Part shown: positions 30,872 to 40,419 of the stretch, in pieces | Layout of the letters: every line of letters begins with the position of its first letter | How positions within the stretch are numbered: position 1 is the first letter of the stretch | Assembly (NCBI GenBank): GCA_963678565.1 | Contig: OY782875.1 | Location: 3,782,001-3,846,000, forward strand | Source of the DNA: SKHV01 sp963678565 | Lineage (GTDB): Bacteria > Bacteroidota > Bacteroidia > Bacteroidales > Prolixibacteraceae | Direction of reading: 5' to 3' | DNA: 64,000 nt | Notes under the pieces: model-generated | Database searches by the model: none | What the model saw: the letters and a program-made list of their open reading frames with translations, nothing else | Told to the model about the DNA's origin: nothing | Program-made: the position numbers and the translations under genes

Positions 30872-31114
30872 ATGTCGATACAGAATGCAATGGATTTTAT
30901 TGAAATCTATAAAAAGGAAAAGAAGCTTAGAGACTATTTAGGTAGTTTAACCAAAGCAGATGAAGTAAGAGGATTTATTGCTGAATTAGAAATTCCTTTT
31001 ACAGATGAAGAATTTGAGGAGGCATATAATTTAAGTATTGTAAAGTGCCGAGATGAAGTTGATCATGCAATTTTAAATCAGGTAAAACAGAGTTACATTT
31101 TATTAATTTCTTAA
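30872..31114 (+). CDS. Nif11-like small protein
   Basis: 80 aa. The first 50 residues look like a Nif11 domain (PF07862): MSIQNAMDFIEIYKKEKKLR start, then an acidic helix ending in PFTDEEFEEAYN, comparable with the family's FTxEEL motif. Nif11 proteins occur in nitrogen-fixation clusters without known function, and the same domain serves as a leader in some RiPP precursors. Here there is no double-Gly cleavage site and no Cys-rich core (one Cys only), so a RiPP precursor is unlikely. First of three small genes divergent from nifH. Confidence 0.65.
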   Translation: MSIQNAMDFIEIYKKEKKLRDYLGSLTKADEVRGFIAELEIPFTDEEFEEAYNLSIVKCRDEVDHAILNQVKQSYILLIS

Positions 31115-31124
31115 TTAAACAACA

Positions 31125-31439
31125 ATGACAGAAGGACTTAAGCTTAGACCATTCGGAAAGTTACTTAATTTGATAGAAGGCGCAGGATTTAAAGTTGAAC
31201 ATCAATACGATGATTTAGTATTTGTAGATAATACTGCATTTATTTTTCAATTTGACAATGAAAATCCAGAGTTTATCATGCTACGATTTAATGTTGATTG
31301 TAAACCCGACAATAAAGAATTTCTATCGAGTGCACTATTAGAAAAATCGAAAGAAGAAGATGTGAAGCTGGTTTTAGCTTCGGATTATGAAATTAAAGAG
31401 AATACAGAAGAAGAGACTTTTCAGTTAATTTTTAAATAA
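31125..31439 (+). CDS. Conserved-looking hypothetical protein in nif region
   Basis: 104 aa, not recognised. Acidic, no signal peptide or membrane segment. The pattern (a helix LRPFGKLLNLIEGAG, then beta strands VEHQYDDLVFVDN, AFIFQFDNENPEFIMLRFNVD, then a helix) suggests a small alpha/beta fold such as seen in chaperone- or YbjN-like proteins, but that is inference. It starts 10 bp after the Nif11-like gene and 7 bp before the next, so the three are co-transcribed. Confidence 0.7.
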   Translation: MTEGLKLRPFGKLLNLIEGAGFKVEHQYDDLVFVDNTAFIFQFDNENPEFIMLRFNVDCKPDNKEFLSSALLEKSKEEDVKLVLASDYEIKENTEEETFQLIFK

Positions 31440-31446
31440 AATAGTG

Positions 31447-31623
31447 ATGAGTAAATTAATTTTAAGAAAAGGAGAAAGTAGACCACTTCCCGAAATTTCA
31501 TTATATCTTGGAATTTCAGGATTGTTGGTACTGACAACGGAAATGAACAACGAACCAGAAGAAACGGTAGAAGTAAGCAGCTTCGACGAGCTAAGTTTTG
31601 AAGAATGGTTCAGCTGGAATTAA
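31447..31623 (+). CDS. 58-aa acidic hypothetical protein
   Basis: A short ORF of 58 codons starting at ATG 31447, 7 bp after the previous stop. It begins MSKLILRKGESRPLPEISL, then a hydrophobic stretch YLGISGLLVLTTEM and an acidic tail ending FEEWFSWN. I do not recognise it. Support comes from tight spacing within the operon and codon use like its neighbours. It ends inside the hairpin shared with the 3' end of the converging nifA-like gene. Confidence 0.6.
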   Translation: MSKLILRKGESRPLPEISLYLGISGLLVLTTEMNNEPEETVEVSSFDELSFEEWFSWN

Positions 31624-31678
31624 ATTGATCTACAGGGTTTATACTTTATACCTTGTAGCATCAATTTGATATTTTTTC
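31622..31678. terminator. Hairpin terminator between the small-gene operon and nifA
   Basis: AAATTGAT (31622-31629) pairs with ATCAATTT (31660-31667), extended by CTACA/TGTAG and GGGT/ACCT with a one-base bulge. A T run follows on the plus strand (31672-31677). The stem includes the stop codons of both converging genes, so the nifA-like C-terminus is encoded within it. Confidence 0.65.
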
Positions 31679-33198
31679 ACTCGCAAACCGAGCATTCGCT
31701 CAGTTACTTGGAGCTGTTTTGCCGCCTTGGCAATATTCCCTTTTGTGGTAGTCAGCGCTTCAATAATCAATTGATTTTCGATTTTCTCCAAAGCACCAGT
31801 TAATCCTGACTTTATTTCTGTTTCAGAAGATTCGGCTGTTTGTAAGGTTGGTGGCAGATTATAGCTATGAATCACCTCATCGGTGGCTAAAATACAAGCT
31901 CGCTCAATTACATTTTCTAATTCGCGCACGTTACCTGGCCACGAGTAAACCATTAACATATTAATCGCTGTGGTTGTAATTCTCCGAATATTGGTCCCAT
32001 TTTCTTTATTAAATTTATCGATAAAATGATCGACCAGTGAAGGAATATCGTCTCTACGCTGTTTTAATGGCGGCACATAGATTGGGAAAACATTGATTCT
32101 GTAAAATAAATCTTCGCGGAAAGTACCTTCAGATATTAATTTTTCTAGATTCTTATTGGTTGCCGTAACTATTCGAACATCAACCGAAATGGTTTTGGTA
32201 CCTCCCAATCGTTCAAACTCGCGCTCTTGAATTACGCGCAATAACTTTACTTGAGTTGAAAGTGGCAATTCTCCAATTTCATCTAAAAAAATGGTTCCAG
32301 AATCGGCCAACTCAAAACGACCTTTTCGAAGTGCATCGGCACCGGTAAAAGCACCTTTTTCATGACCAAACAATTCGCTTTCGATTAAGGAGTCGGGTAA
32401 AGCCGAGCAGTTTACTTTGATAAATGGCTTGTCTTTTCGGGCACTGCCGTAATGAATTGCATCGGCAAAAAGCTCTTTCCCGATACCACTTTCACCACGA
32501 ATTAAAACGGTGGAGCTTGTTTTTGAAACCATCTCTACCAAACTGTACACATCTTGCATTTTGCTTGATGAGCCAATAATGTTATTAGGCCGATAAGTAT
32601 TCCCAATGGTTTCGCGAAGCTCCTTATTTTTCAAACGAAGTTTTTCAATTTCTTCGCTTTGCTCCTGACGCGCTCTTACATAATTGATGATCATACTTCC
32701 AATAATCGAAAGTAGGCGTAAATCATCATTGTAATTATAATTAGGATCGTATTTACGTGCAACACTTAAGGTTCCTGCAATATCGGTTTCGTTAAAAACA
32801 GGTACACAAATAAAACTCGATTCTTCGCCTTCATGCTTAAAATCTTTCTTTGTTTTATTAATAAACAATCGTGATTTAGAGATCTCTTTAATGATTACCG
32901 GCCTTTTGTATTCAACAACTCGACCAATAATTCCTTCTCCCATATTGTAAGTGCCACGTGCAATTTGAGAATCATTCAAACCATGCGCTACTTCAATATG
33001 TATTTGATTACTATCTCTATTTAATACGGTTAAAAAACTACTTGTTGCACCTAGATATTTGCAAGTTAACTCCATTACGCTATTAAGTAACTGAGAAACC
33101 TCACCACCTTTAATTAGCCTCGTGCTAATATCAAATAGTAATGGAAACTCCCTAACACCATAACATCTTTCACCTTCTCTTTTGCAAACAAAATCCAT
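31639..33198 (-). CDS. nifA: NifA-type sigma-54-dependent activator
   Basis: Enhancer-binding protein, 519 codons from ATG 33198 (a TTG at 33228 would add ten). Domains: GAF sensor (about residues 15-175), AAA+ ATPase with Walker A GESGIGKE (225-232), the GAFTGA loop contacting sigma-54 (272-277) and Walker B GTIFLDEIGEL (from 291), then a Fis-type helix-turn-helix (GNIAKAAKQLQVTERMLGLR) at the C-terminus. Architecture and position make NifA the best reading, activating the sigma-54-like promoter before nifH. The Cys-rich oxygen-sensing linker of rhizobial NifA is not seen. Confidence 0.88.
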   Translation of the reverse strand: MDFVCKREGERCYGVREFPLLFDISTRLIKGGEVSQLLNSVMELTCKYLGATSSFLTVLNRDSNQIHIEVAHGLNDSQIARGTYNMGEGIIGRVVEYKRPVIIKEISKSRLFINKTKKDFKHEGEESSFICVPVFNETDIAGTLSVARKYDPNYNYNDDLRLLSIIGSMIINYVRARQEQSEEIEKLRLKNKELRETIGNTYRPNNIIGSSSKMQDVYSLVEMVSKTSSTVLIRGESGIGKELFADAIHYGSARKDKPFIKVNCSALPDSLIESELFGHEKGAFTGADALRKGRFELADSGTIFLDEIGELPLSTQVKLLRVIQEREFERLGGTKTISVDVRIVTATNKNLEKLISEGTFREDLFYRINVFPIYVPPLKQRRDDIPSLVDHFIDKFNKENGTNIRRITTTAINMLMVYSWPGNVRELENVIERACILATDEVIHSYNLPPTLQTAESSETEIKSGLTGALEKIENQLIIEALTTTKGNIAKAAKQLQVTERMLGLRVKKYQIDATRYKV

Positions 33199-33378
33199 AT
33201 GTAAGTATAAAGCAATTATTCTTAACAATGTGAAAGTACCCTAACTATTCTAAATGCAAAAAGTAAGCTGTGCTAATATGAATTAATTAACCTAAACATT
33301 AAATTAATTAGCATACAACTGTAAAAAAGTAGTATTCTGAATGTCAATTTGAATAAAAATAAGACAATTGAAAGTTTC

Positions 33379-33858
33379 TTAGAAATTGTGTTCCCAAAAA
33401 TACATTGCAGGTTTACATTCTTCGAAATTCAATTTTCTATATAAACGTTGTGCTTCGTAGTTATCGTGACGCACTTCGAGATTCACTCGGCAAAATTTAT
33501 TCTCTCGACAATAATCTAAAACAAATTGCATTAGTTTCTTTCCAATTCCAAGATTCCGAAAGAATGGAGAAACTGCAAAGTCGTGTATATTAACTAACTG
33601 TTTGGCCTTAAACGTTGAAAAATTAATAAAGCAGTTCGCAATACCTACAGGCCTTTCATCAACAAATGCCAGAAAGAATAAATAATTACTCTGCTTCAAC
33701 AATCCTGTTTTAATTTCTTCTTTCAATTTGTCGTCGAGCGGAGCTAGTTTTCCCATCGGGTCTTGCATGTAGAGATCTAACATTTCAAACATTGCTTCCA
33801 TATGGTTTTCGTCATACTTGTTGCCGACAACTATTTTTACTTTCTCTTGATCAGCCAT
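33379..33858 (-). CDS. GNAT family N-acetyltransferase
   Basis: 159 codons from ATG 33858 (a TTG at 33870 is a weaker start). The acetyl-CoA binding motif A is clear: VNIHDFAVSPFFRNLGIGKKLMQF, followed by NLEVRHDNYEAQRLYRKLNFEE. Substrate unknown. It stands alone between nifA and an oppositely oriented hydrolase gene and has no visible link to nitrogen fixation. Confidence 0.9.
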   Translation of the reverse strand: MADQEKVKIVVGNKYDENHMEAMFEMLDLYMQDPMGKLAPLDDKLKEEIKTGLLKQSNYLFFLAFVDERPVGIANCFINFSTFKAKQLVNIHDFAVSPFFRNLGIGKKLMQFVLDYCRENKFCRVNLEVRHDNYEAQRLYRKLNFEECKPAMYFWEHNF

Positions 33859-33989
33859 AACAATTTTCAATTTTTAAAAATTTATGCACGTTTCGTTCGT
33901 TCAATATTTAAACTATAAACTTAATTCAATTATTATTGTAAAACGAAATAATAAATCTTTGCATTGAAAGTTTTAGCACAATTTAATTC

Positions 33990-35510
33990 ATGAATAAGAG
34001 CTTTTTTCTATACCTTTTCATTCTACTGTTTACTATCATATCCAGAGGAAATGCACAATCTCAAACTCCTAAAAGAGAATTCAGAGGCGTTTGGTTAACT
34101 ACCGTCAACAACTTAGATTGGCCATCGCACAATTCTCTTTCTGTAGCTGAACAAAAAAAAGAATTGATCGACATTTTGGATAACTTGCAACAACTGCATT
34201 TTAATGCTGTGATATTTCAGATCAGGCCCACAGCCGACGCGTTTTATCAATCAGAAACCGAACCATGGTCGGTATATCTCACAGGAAAACAAGGAAATGC
34301 ACCCGAACAAAATTTCGATCCGCTACAATTTATTATTAAAGAATGCCACCAACGAGGAATGGAATTGCACGCTTGGATGAACCCTTTTAGAATTGCGCAA
34401 AAATCATCTGATGAATTGAGTCCTGAAAACATTGCCCGTCGTCATCCCGAATGGGTGGTAACTTATGGAAGCAAACAATATTTAAACCCCGGAATTCCTG
34501 AAGTACGGCAATACTTAAATGAAATCGTAATTGAGGTAATTGAAAATTACGAGGTAGATGCCATTCATTTTGATGATTATTTCTACCCTTATCCGATTGC
34601 AGGCAAGACTTTCCCCGACGAGAAGGAATTTCAACAATACGGAAAGCAATTTGAAAGCATTGAAAACTGGCGTAGAGATAATGTCGATCAAATTATTGAA
34701 ACCATCCACAACAGCATAAAGTTAAATAAACCAACCGTAAAATTCGGAATTAGTCCTTTTGGTGTTTGGAAGAATTACGAAGACAACGATCAAATTAGCG
34801 GTTCGGTTACAAGCGCAGGAAATACCAACTACGACAACCTATATGCCGACGTGATAAAATGGCAACAAAAAGGCTGGATCGATTATATGATTCCACAAAT
34901 TTATTGGGAAATCGGTCATCCGGCTGTCGACTATATTACTTTAAAAAACTGGTGGAGCGAGAATTCATTCGGACACCATGTTTATATCGGCCATGCAATT
35001 TACAAGGCAATGGATTCGAACAAAATAGCATGGCAAAATCCAAATGAAATTCCTGAGCAAGTTAAAATTGCTCGTCGGTCGGAGGCAATTCAAGGAAGCG
35101 CATTTTTTAGGTATTACCATTTAAAACAAAACCCTTTGGGCATTACCAACAATTTGCAAAAATCGCTTTTTAAAGCGCCTGCATTTTTGCCAACCATGCC
35201 ATGGTTAGACAATACACCACCCAAAAAACCACGAAAACTAAAAACGAAAGGTTTATTCAAGTTGAATAAACTGAAGTGGAAAGCAAATCAACGAAATGAC
35301 TTTTTAGCCTATGCACTTTATTTTTCAATCGCTAAAGACACCGTTTCGTTAGATCCTGAACATTTAATTTTGTTCACGCAGGAAAACACAATTGATATCA
35401 ACGAAATAGTTAACAGGTTTAACGAAACAACCTATTTTTGGGTAACCGCAATCGACAGACATCACAACGAAAGCAGCCCCAAAGGTCCATTAACAATAAA
35501 ATTCAAATGA
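33990..35510 (+). CDS. GHL10 family glycoside hydrolase-like protein
   Basis: 506 aa with a signal peptide (SFFLYLFILLFTIISRGNAQ), so exported. The GHL10 (PF02638, YngK-like) barrel begins at EFRGVWLTTVNNLDWPS and continues through RPTADAFYQSETEPWS, VDAIHFDDYFYPYP and FGISPFGVWKN. The last ~100 residues resemble a fibronectin-type domain. The family is thought to act on cell-wall or other glycans; the substrate is unknown. Its TGA overlaps the ATG of the following glycosyltransferase. Confidence 0.88.
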   Translation: MNKSFFLYLFILLFTIISRGNAQSQTPKREFRGVWLTTVNNLDWPSHNSLSVAEQKKELIDILDNLQQLHFNAVIFQIRPTADAFYQSETEPWSVYLTGKQGNAPEQNFDPLQFIIKECHQRGMELHAWMNPFRIAQKSSDELSPENIARRHPEWVVTYGSKQYLNPGIPEVRQYLNEIVIEVIENYEVDAIHFDDYFYPYPIAGKTFPDEKEFQQYGKQFESIENWRRDNVDQIIETIHNSIKLNKPTVKFGISPFGVWKNYEDNDQISGSVTSAGNTNYDNLYADVIKWQQKGWIDYMIPQIYWEIGHPAVDYITLKNWWSENSFGHHVYIGHAIYKAMDSNKIAWQNPNEIPEQVKIARRSEAIQGSAFFRYYHLKQNPLGITNNLQKSLFKAPAFLPTMPWLDNTPPKKPRKLKTKGLFKLNKLKWKANQRNDFLAYALYFSIAKDTVSLDPEHLILFTQENTIDINEIVNRFNETTYFWVTAIDRHHNESSPKGPLTIKFK

Positions 35511-36886
35511 TAAAAGCCGATCTGTTTCTTACACAAGAAAATTCATTAGGAAGCGATTCCATCAATACACACATTTTTTCAACTGAGCAAATTGATAAAT
35601 TACATTCAAACGATACACTCCAATTCATTGCAGAGCAATCGGTAGCACCCTTTATCTTCTTTCAGGTTAAAACTGGAGAATTAAATTTCGATAAAGATTC
35701 GTTGCAGAAAATCTTGGACACATTCCAACAAAACAACGCAGATTTAGGATACACTCCTTTCATTGAAATCAAGAAAGAATTAAGATTACACCCTGTTAAT
35801 GAATATCAAATTGGCAGCATTAGAGACGACTTTGATTTTGGTCCTTTGGTAATTTTTAAACGCTCTACAATAATCGAATATTTACGAACAGTAGCAGATC
35901 TGAAACATTCAAGCTGGTACGACTTTCGTTTGTTTTGCACTCGAAAATCAATGCCAAAATTAATTGAAATCGCCTTCTACACCTATCAAGAATCAGATTT
36001 ACGACTATCGGGGCAAAAACAGTTTGATTATGTTGATCCTGCAAATCAAATTCGTCAAATTGAGCTTGAAAAAGTAGCAGGCAAACACCTCGAAGCAATT
36101 GGAGCAAAAGTTAGCCCGCCATTTAAAAAGGTTGATTTCGATACACAGCAATTCAACAAAGAAGTTTCGGTGATTATTCCGGTTTTAAATCGTGAGAAAA
36201 CCATTCGCGATGCAATTCAATCGGTATTGAAACAGCAAACGAATTTCGATTTCAACATTTTAGTGATAAACAATCATAGCACCGATGGCACCAGTACAAT
36301 TATTGAGGAAATAAATGATGATCGCGTAATTCAAATTACACCAGAAGAAACCAACCTTGGAATTGGTGGATGCTGGAACAAAGGCATCAACGATGATCGA
36401 TGCGGAAAATTTGCAGTGCAACTCGATAGCGACGATTTATATTTGGATGAAAATACCCTGCAAAAAATTGTGAATCAATTTTACGCCAAGCATTGCGCAA
36501 TGGTGATTGGCAGCTACCAAATGGTTAATTTTAAATTAGAAGAAATTCCACCCGGCATCATCGATCATAAAGAATGGACAGACGCCAACGGAGCCAACAA
36601 TGCCCTACGAATAAATGGCTTAGGGGCACCTCGTGCTTTCTTCACTCCAATTATTCGTAAAATACAGTTCCCGAATGTTAGTTATGGCGAAGATTATGCG
36701 GTGGCAATTCAGATCAGCCGAGAATACCAAATTGGACGAATCTACGATCCAATTTACCTCTGCCGACGTTGGGACGACAACACCGATGCCAATTTAAACA
36801 TCGAAAAATCAAATGCGCACAATGCCTATAAAGATAGCTTGCGTAGTGCTGAGATTTTAAGGAGAATAGACTTATATAAAGATTAA
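35507..36886 (+). CDS. Family 2 glycosyltransferase
   Basis: 459 codons from ATG 35507, overlapping the hydrolase stop by 4 bp; the longer frame from 35438 begins inside the hydrolase. The N-terminal ~200 residues are unassigned. A GT-A domain follows (SVIIPVLNREKTIRDAIQSV, VINNHSTDGTSTIIEE) with the metal-binding LDSDD. The coupling with a GHL10 hydrolase suggests a shared envelope glycan pathway, which is inference. Confidence 0.85.
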   Translation: MIKADLFLTQENSLGSDSINTHIFSTEQIDKLHSNDTLQFIAEQSVAPFIFFQVKTGELNFDKDSLQKILDTFQQNNADLGYTPFIEIKKELRLHPVNEYQIGSIRDDFDFGPLVIFKRSTIIEYLRTVADLKHSSWYDFRLFCTRKSMPKLIEIAFYTYQESDLRLSGQKQFDYVDPANQIRQIELEKVAGKHLEAIGAKVSPPFKKVDFDTQQFNKEVSVIIPVLNREKTIRDAIQSVLKQQTNFDFNILVINNHSTDGTSTIIEEINDDRVIQITPEETNLGIGGCWNKGINDDRCGKFAVQLDSDDLYLDENTLQKIVNQFYAKHCAMVIGSYQMVNFKLEEIPPGIIDHKEWTDANGANNALRINGLGAPRAFFTPIIRKIQFPNVSYGEDYAVAIQISREYQIGRIYDPIYLCRRWDDNTDANLNIEKSNAHNAYKDSLRSAEILRRIDLYKD

Positions 36887-37014
36887 GAACCACTTTTCGA
36901 AATGTTTATAAATTATTAGAATTCTTGGTCATCATCTCTTTTTAAATGAATCAGATTGAAAAATAGTAACTGAATGATTATCTTACCTATAAATCACAAT
37001 TGAAATTCTAAACA

Positions 37015-37416
37015 ATGAAAAAATCAATCAAATACCTAAGCATTATACTTTTTACTGCATTTACAATGGTCTCATGTTTCCCTGAAGATATCAATGAAGA
37101 AAAATTCGACGAGACCCTTTTATACGGAAAATGGAAAGCAGAAACCTTATTCTACAATTATAAATTTGACGGAACCGGAACCACTTGGGATACCTCAGAC
37201 GATGTAACTGAAGAAGAAGCTCAAAACTTCACTTGGACCTTAGAATCATCAGAATTAACACATATCTACATTCTTGAAATTGGCGGAAGTGTTCCTAAAA
37301 TTTACACCATTACCGAATTAACAGCCACCAAACTCACCTACGAAGATGATTTTGGAAATGCTCAAACTTTTACAAAGGTTGAAGACACCGAAGAAAAATC
37401 TGAAATAATTGCATAA
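37015..37416 (+). CDS. Lipocalin-like lipoprotein
   Basis: 133 aa with a lipoprotein signal ending in MVSC. The mature part (LYGKWKAETLFYNYKFDGTGTTWD, then alternating strands) resembles the small lipocalin-like lipoproteins common in Bacteroidota. Function unknown. It precedes the AsmA-like gene by 6 bp and is probably co-transcribed. Confidence 0.75.
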   Translation: MKKSIKYLSIILFTAFTMVSCFPEDINEEKFDETLLYGKWKAETLFYNYKFDGTGTTWDTSDDVTEEEAQNFTWTLESSELTHIYILEIGGSVPKIYTITELTATKLTYEDDFGNAQTFTKVEDTEEKSEIIA

Positions 37417-37422
37417 CAATTC

Positions 37423-40398
37423 ATGAAGAAACTATTTAGAATTTTAGCACTTTCAATAACCGCGATACTCATATTTTGTGTTATTGCTGTTGGTATTACT
37501 TCGTGGTTGGTTTTTACTCCTGAACGAGTAACACCTATTGCAAAAAAGCAGCTAAATAGTTTACTGTCATGCGAAGTTGATTTCGAAACAATTGATCCGG
37601 TACTCTTCAGCAGTTTCCCTAATCTCGAACTAAGAATTAAAAACTTAAAAATCATTAATCCGACCAACGGAGCACCCAACGATACGCTTGTATTTTGCCA
37701 ATCGTTAAGCACTACCATTGATGTAATGTCGGTTTTAAATGATCGCCCAATTCTTATCCAAGGGCTTTCAGTCGAAAAAGGTACAATTAACATTTTTGTG
37801 GACAGCTTAGGAAATACGAATTACGACATTTTCGTTGCAGATACAAGCGCAACAGAAAGCGTTGCCTCTTCTGAAATGCTTCCTGAAATAAACCTTCAAG
37901 ATATAAAATGCACAGCCGTAAATTTCTCATACATTGATCAAACTCTGCCTCTAAAAACTTCAGTTAACAAATTACATGCTGAAATGGAAGGTCAATTGAA
38001 GAGCAATATTTTAAGTTGTAAAATAAATGCGCAAAACGGAATCCTTTCGTTAAACTACGACAACGAGCCTTATTTAATAAATGATACTTTGGCGCTGGAC
38101 GCAAACTTTAGTTATTATCTCGATTATTTGCGAATGGATATTGATTCTGCCGCTGGAAATATCAACACCATCCCAATTGTGGCAAAAGGCTTGTTTAAAG
38201 AAGATAGTATTTCAAAAGATTTAATTATCGATTTAAATTATCGATTAGAAAATGCTTCGGTTGAAAAGCTAATGACCATGATTCCTCCAGCCTACATTTC
38301 ATATACCGAAGGAATTTCGGGAAGAGGAAAAACAACTATCTTGGGATCGATTATTGGGGAGATTGGACAAGATAAAATGCCCATTTTTGAGAATACAGCA
38401 GATTTAAAAGCATGCGAATTTTCGTACGATGGCCTACCAATTTTACTAAGCAATACCAATGGTCAAGTTAAGATTGTTACCGATGCAATCAACGACTCCT
38501 TAACATATGTCGATTTGATTAATATTTCAGCAAACACCCAACAATCAAGCTTTTCAGTAAATGGTCGAATCGATCAGCTTTTTAGTGCTATTAATTGCAA
38601 TATTGCTGCAAATATCAACTTAGAATTAGAGGAATTCAACACGATGATTCCGGCGGAATATAAATCTAAAATTGCCGGAAATGCTAAAGGAAACATTAAA
38701 ACCGAATTCAATTTAACTCAGCTAGAAGAAGAACAATATGATCGAATAATTGCCCAAGGAAGCATCGACCTTAAAAATTTTACTGCATCCTATGATACTT
38801 TGTGGATGGAAACTCCACAAACATCGATCGATTTCAACTTGCCTAATCCTTCGAGCTCATTATCTAGTTTTATCAATTTAGGAATTTATACCGATCAACT
38901 TAATGCAGGAGCCAATAAAAACTATTTAGCGAAACTTGAAAATTCATTTATTAAACTGGAGACTTCAAACCCACTCGACACTACTAAAATTCCAAATATA
39001 AATGGGAATATAAGTGCCTATAAATTGAATGGTTCGATGGACACAATTACTGCAAGCATCAACAATCTTTTTACGAATTTTGAAATTAAACCATCGTTGA
39101 GAATCCAATCTGATCCACATCTCATTTTGGATCTTAGAACCCAAGAAGGTAAAATGGAAATGGGTGGCGATCAAGTTAGTTTTGAAAGTTTAAATTTTGC
39201 AGCCGACCTTGAAAACGATAGCCAACAAGAAGATATATTACTTCAATGGAAAACAAATGGTTCACTGCAACTCGAAAATGGGATCATTGCTTCTGCGATG
39301 ATTGGAGTACTAATTGAGATTCCATCGATCGATATGAACATCACACCCGATTCATTAAACATTAGAGAAAGTAATTTAATTATTCGCAATTCTGATTTTC
39401 ATTTAAACGGAGTACTTTCAAATATCTACGAATACATTCAAGGAAATTCTCTTTTGAAAGGAGATTTCAAGTTTGTGTCGGATGAAACTGATATTTCAGA
39501 GCTCATGGCTTTAACCAGTGGAATTGGTTATGAAGATGCACAAGTGCAAAGCGATTCGCTAAAGTTGGAAGAAGGTTTTACAGGCCCCTACATGGTTCCA
39601 AAAAACATGGATTTGAAATTATCGACAGACATAAAAGCAGCAAAATATAGTCTTACAACTGCACGTGATATTACAGGTGATGTTACCGTTTTAGATGGAA
39701 TATTAACACTTGACAATTTAAAGCTAACGACTCCTGCAACTAGATTACAATTGACTGCCATTTACCGAACGCCACGAAAAAATCACATCTACATGGGGCT
39801 CGATTACCACATGCTTGACATTGAAATTGAAGAAATATTAAATACCATTCCAGACATCGACAGCATCATGCCTATGTTGAAATCGTTTAGAGGAAGTGGA
39901 GAATTTCACATGGCCATCGAAACCTATCTCGACTCGCTTTATCAACCTAAAATGTCGACCTTACTCGGTGCTGCAAGCATTACGGGCAACGATTTAGTTT
40001 TGATGGATGGAGAAACCTTCACAGAAATTGCCAAAACATTAAAATTCAGTAAAAAAGCAGAAAATAAAGTGGATTCACTGTCGGCGGAGTTCACCATCTT
40101 CAGAAATGAAATTGATGTGTACCCCTTCTTAATTGTGATGGATAAATACAAAGCTGTCGTGGCCGGAAAACATAATCTTGACATGAGCTTCAACTACCAT
40201 ATCTCCTTAGTTGACTCTCCGTTGCCCATCAAGTTGGGAGTGGATGTAAAAGGGACCATCGATGATATGAAATACCGACTTGCACCATGCAAATATGCAC
40301 CCGGACATCGACCTGCTACTAGGTTTGCAGTTCAGAACAAACAATTGCAACTACGAAACATAATTAAAAACGCATTGGTGGAAAAAGTAGATGAGTAA
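37423..40398 (+). CDS. AsmA-family protein
   Basis: 991 aa with one N-terminal membrane anchor (ILALSITAILIFCVIAVGITSWLVF) followed by a long beta-strand-rich periplasmic region. The early block ISWLSCEVDFETIDPVLFSSFP-like (residues about 45-70) and the C-terminal DFSFNYHISLVDSPLPIKLG-type block match AsmA/TamB-like bridge proteins, which are linked to outer-membrane lipid transport and assembly. Directly convergent with the helicase gene. Confidence 0.85.
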   Translation: MKKLFRILALSITAILIFCVIAVGITSWLVFTPERVTPIAKKQLNSLLSCEVDFETIDPVLFSSFPNLELRIKNLKIINPTNGAPNDTLVFCQSLSTTIDVMSVLNDRPILIQGLSVEKGTINIFVDSLGNTNYDIFVADTSATESVASSEMLPEINLQDIKCTAVNFSYIDQTLPLKTSVNKLHAEMEGQLKSNILSCKINAQNGILSLNYDNEPYLINDTLALDANFSYYLDYLRMDIDSAAGNINTIPIVAKGLFKEDSISKDLIIDLNYRLENASVEKLMTMIPPAYISYTEGISGRGKTTILGSIIGEIGQDKMPIFENTADLKACEFSYDGLPILLSNTNGQVKIVTDAINDSLTYVDLINISANTQQSSFSVNGRIDQLFSAINCNIAANINLELEEFNTMIPAEYKSKIAGNAKGNIKTEFNLTQLEEEQYDRIIAQGSIDLKNFTASYDTLWMETPQTSIDFNLPNPSSSLSSFINLGIYTDQLNAGANKNYLAKLENSFIKLETSNPLDTTKIPNINGNISAYKLNGSMDTITASINNLFTNFEIKPSLRIQSDPHLILDLRTQEGKMEMGGDQVSFESLNFAADLENDSQQEDILLQWKTNGSLQLENGIIASAMIGVLIEIPSIDMNITPDSLNIRESNLIIRNSDFHLNGVLSNIYEYIQGNSLLKGDFKFVSDETDISELMALTSGIGYEDAQVQSDSLKLEEGFTGPYMVPKNMDLKLSTDIKAAKYSLTTARDITGDVTVLDGILTLDNLKLTTPATRLQLTAIYRTPRKNHIYMGLDYHMLDIEIEEILNTIPDIDSIMPMLKSFRGSGEFHMAIETYLDSLYQPKMSTLLGAASITGNDLVLMDGETFTEIAKTLKFSKKAENKVDSLSAEFTIFRNEIDVYPFLIVMDKYKAVVAGKHNLDMSFNYHISLVDSPLPIKLGVDVKGTIDDMKYRLAPCKYAPGHRPATRFAVQNKQLQLRNIIKNALVEKVDE

Positions 40399-40419
40399 GT
40401 AAAACTATTTTATTAAATA

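Noticed and set aside
30872..31114. Nif11-like protein as a RiPP precursor (nitropeptide/lanthipeptide leader)
   Set aside because: No Gly-Gly type cleavage site, no Cys/Ser/Thr-rich core and no modifying enzyme or peptidase-transporter gene nearby.
19582..33198. nif region as a recent genomic island inserted at the rRNA/tRNA locus
   Set aside because: No integrase, insertion sequence, direct-repeat ends or tRNA fragment is seen, and the tRNAs lie inside the rRNA operon, not at an island border.
33240..33330. AT-rich inverted repeat (GCTAAT...ATTAGC) upstream of nifA
   Set aside because: The arms are mostly AATTAATT, which pairs with itself by composition; there is no clear loop or T run to support a regulatory call.
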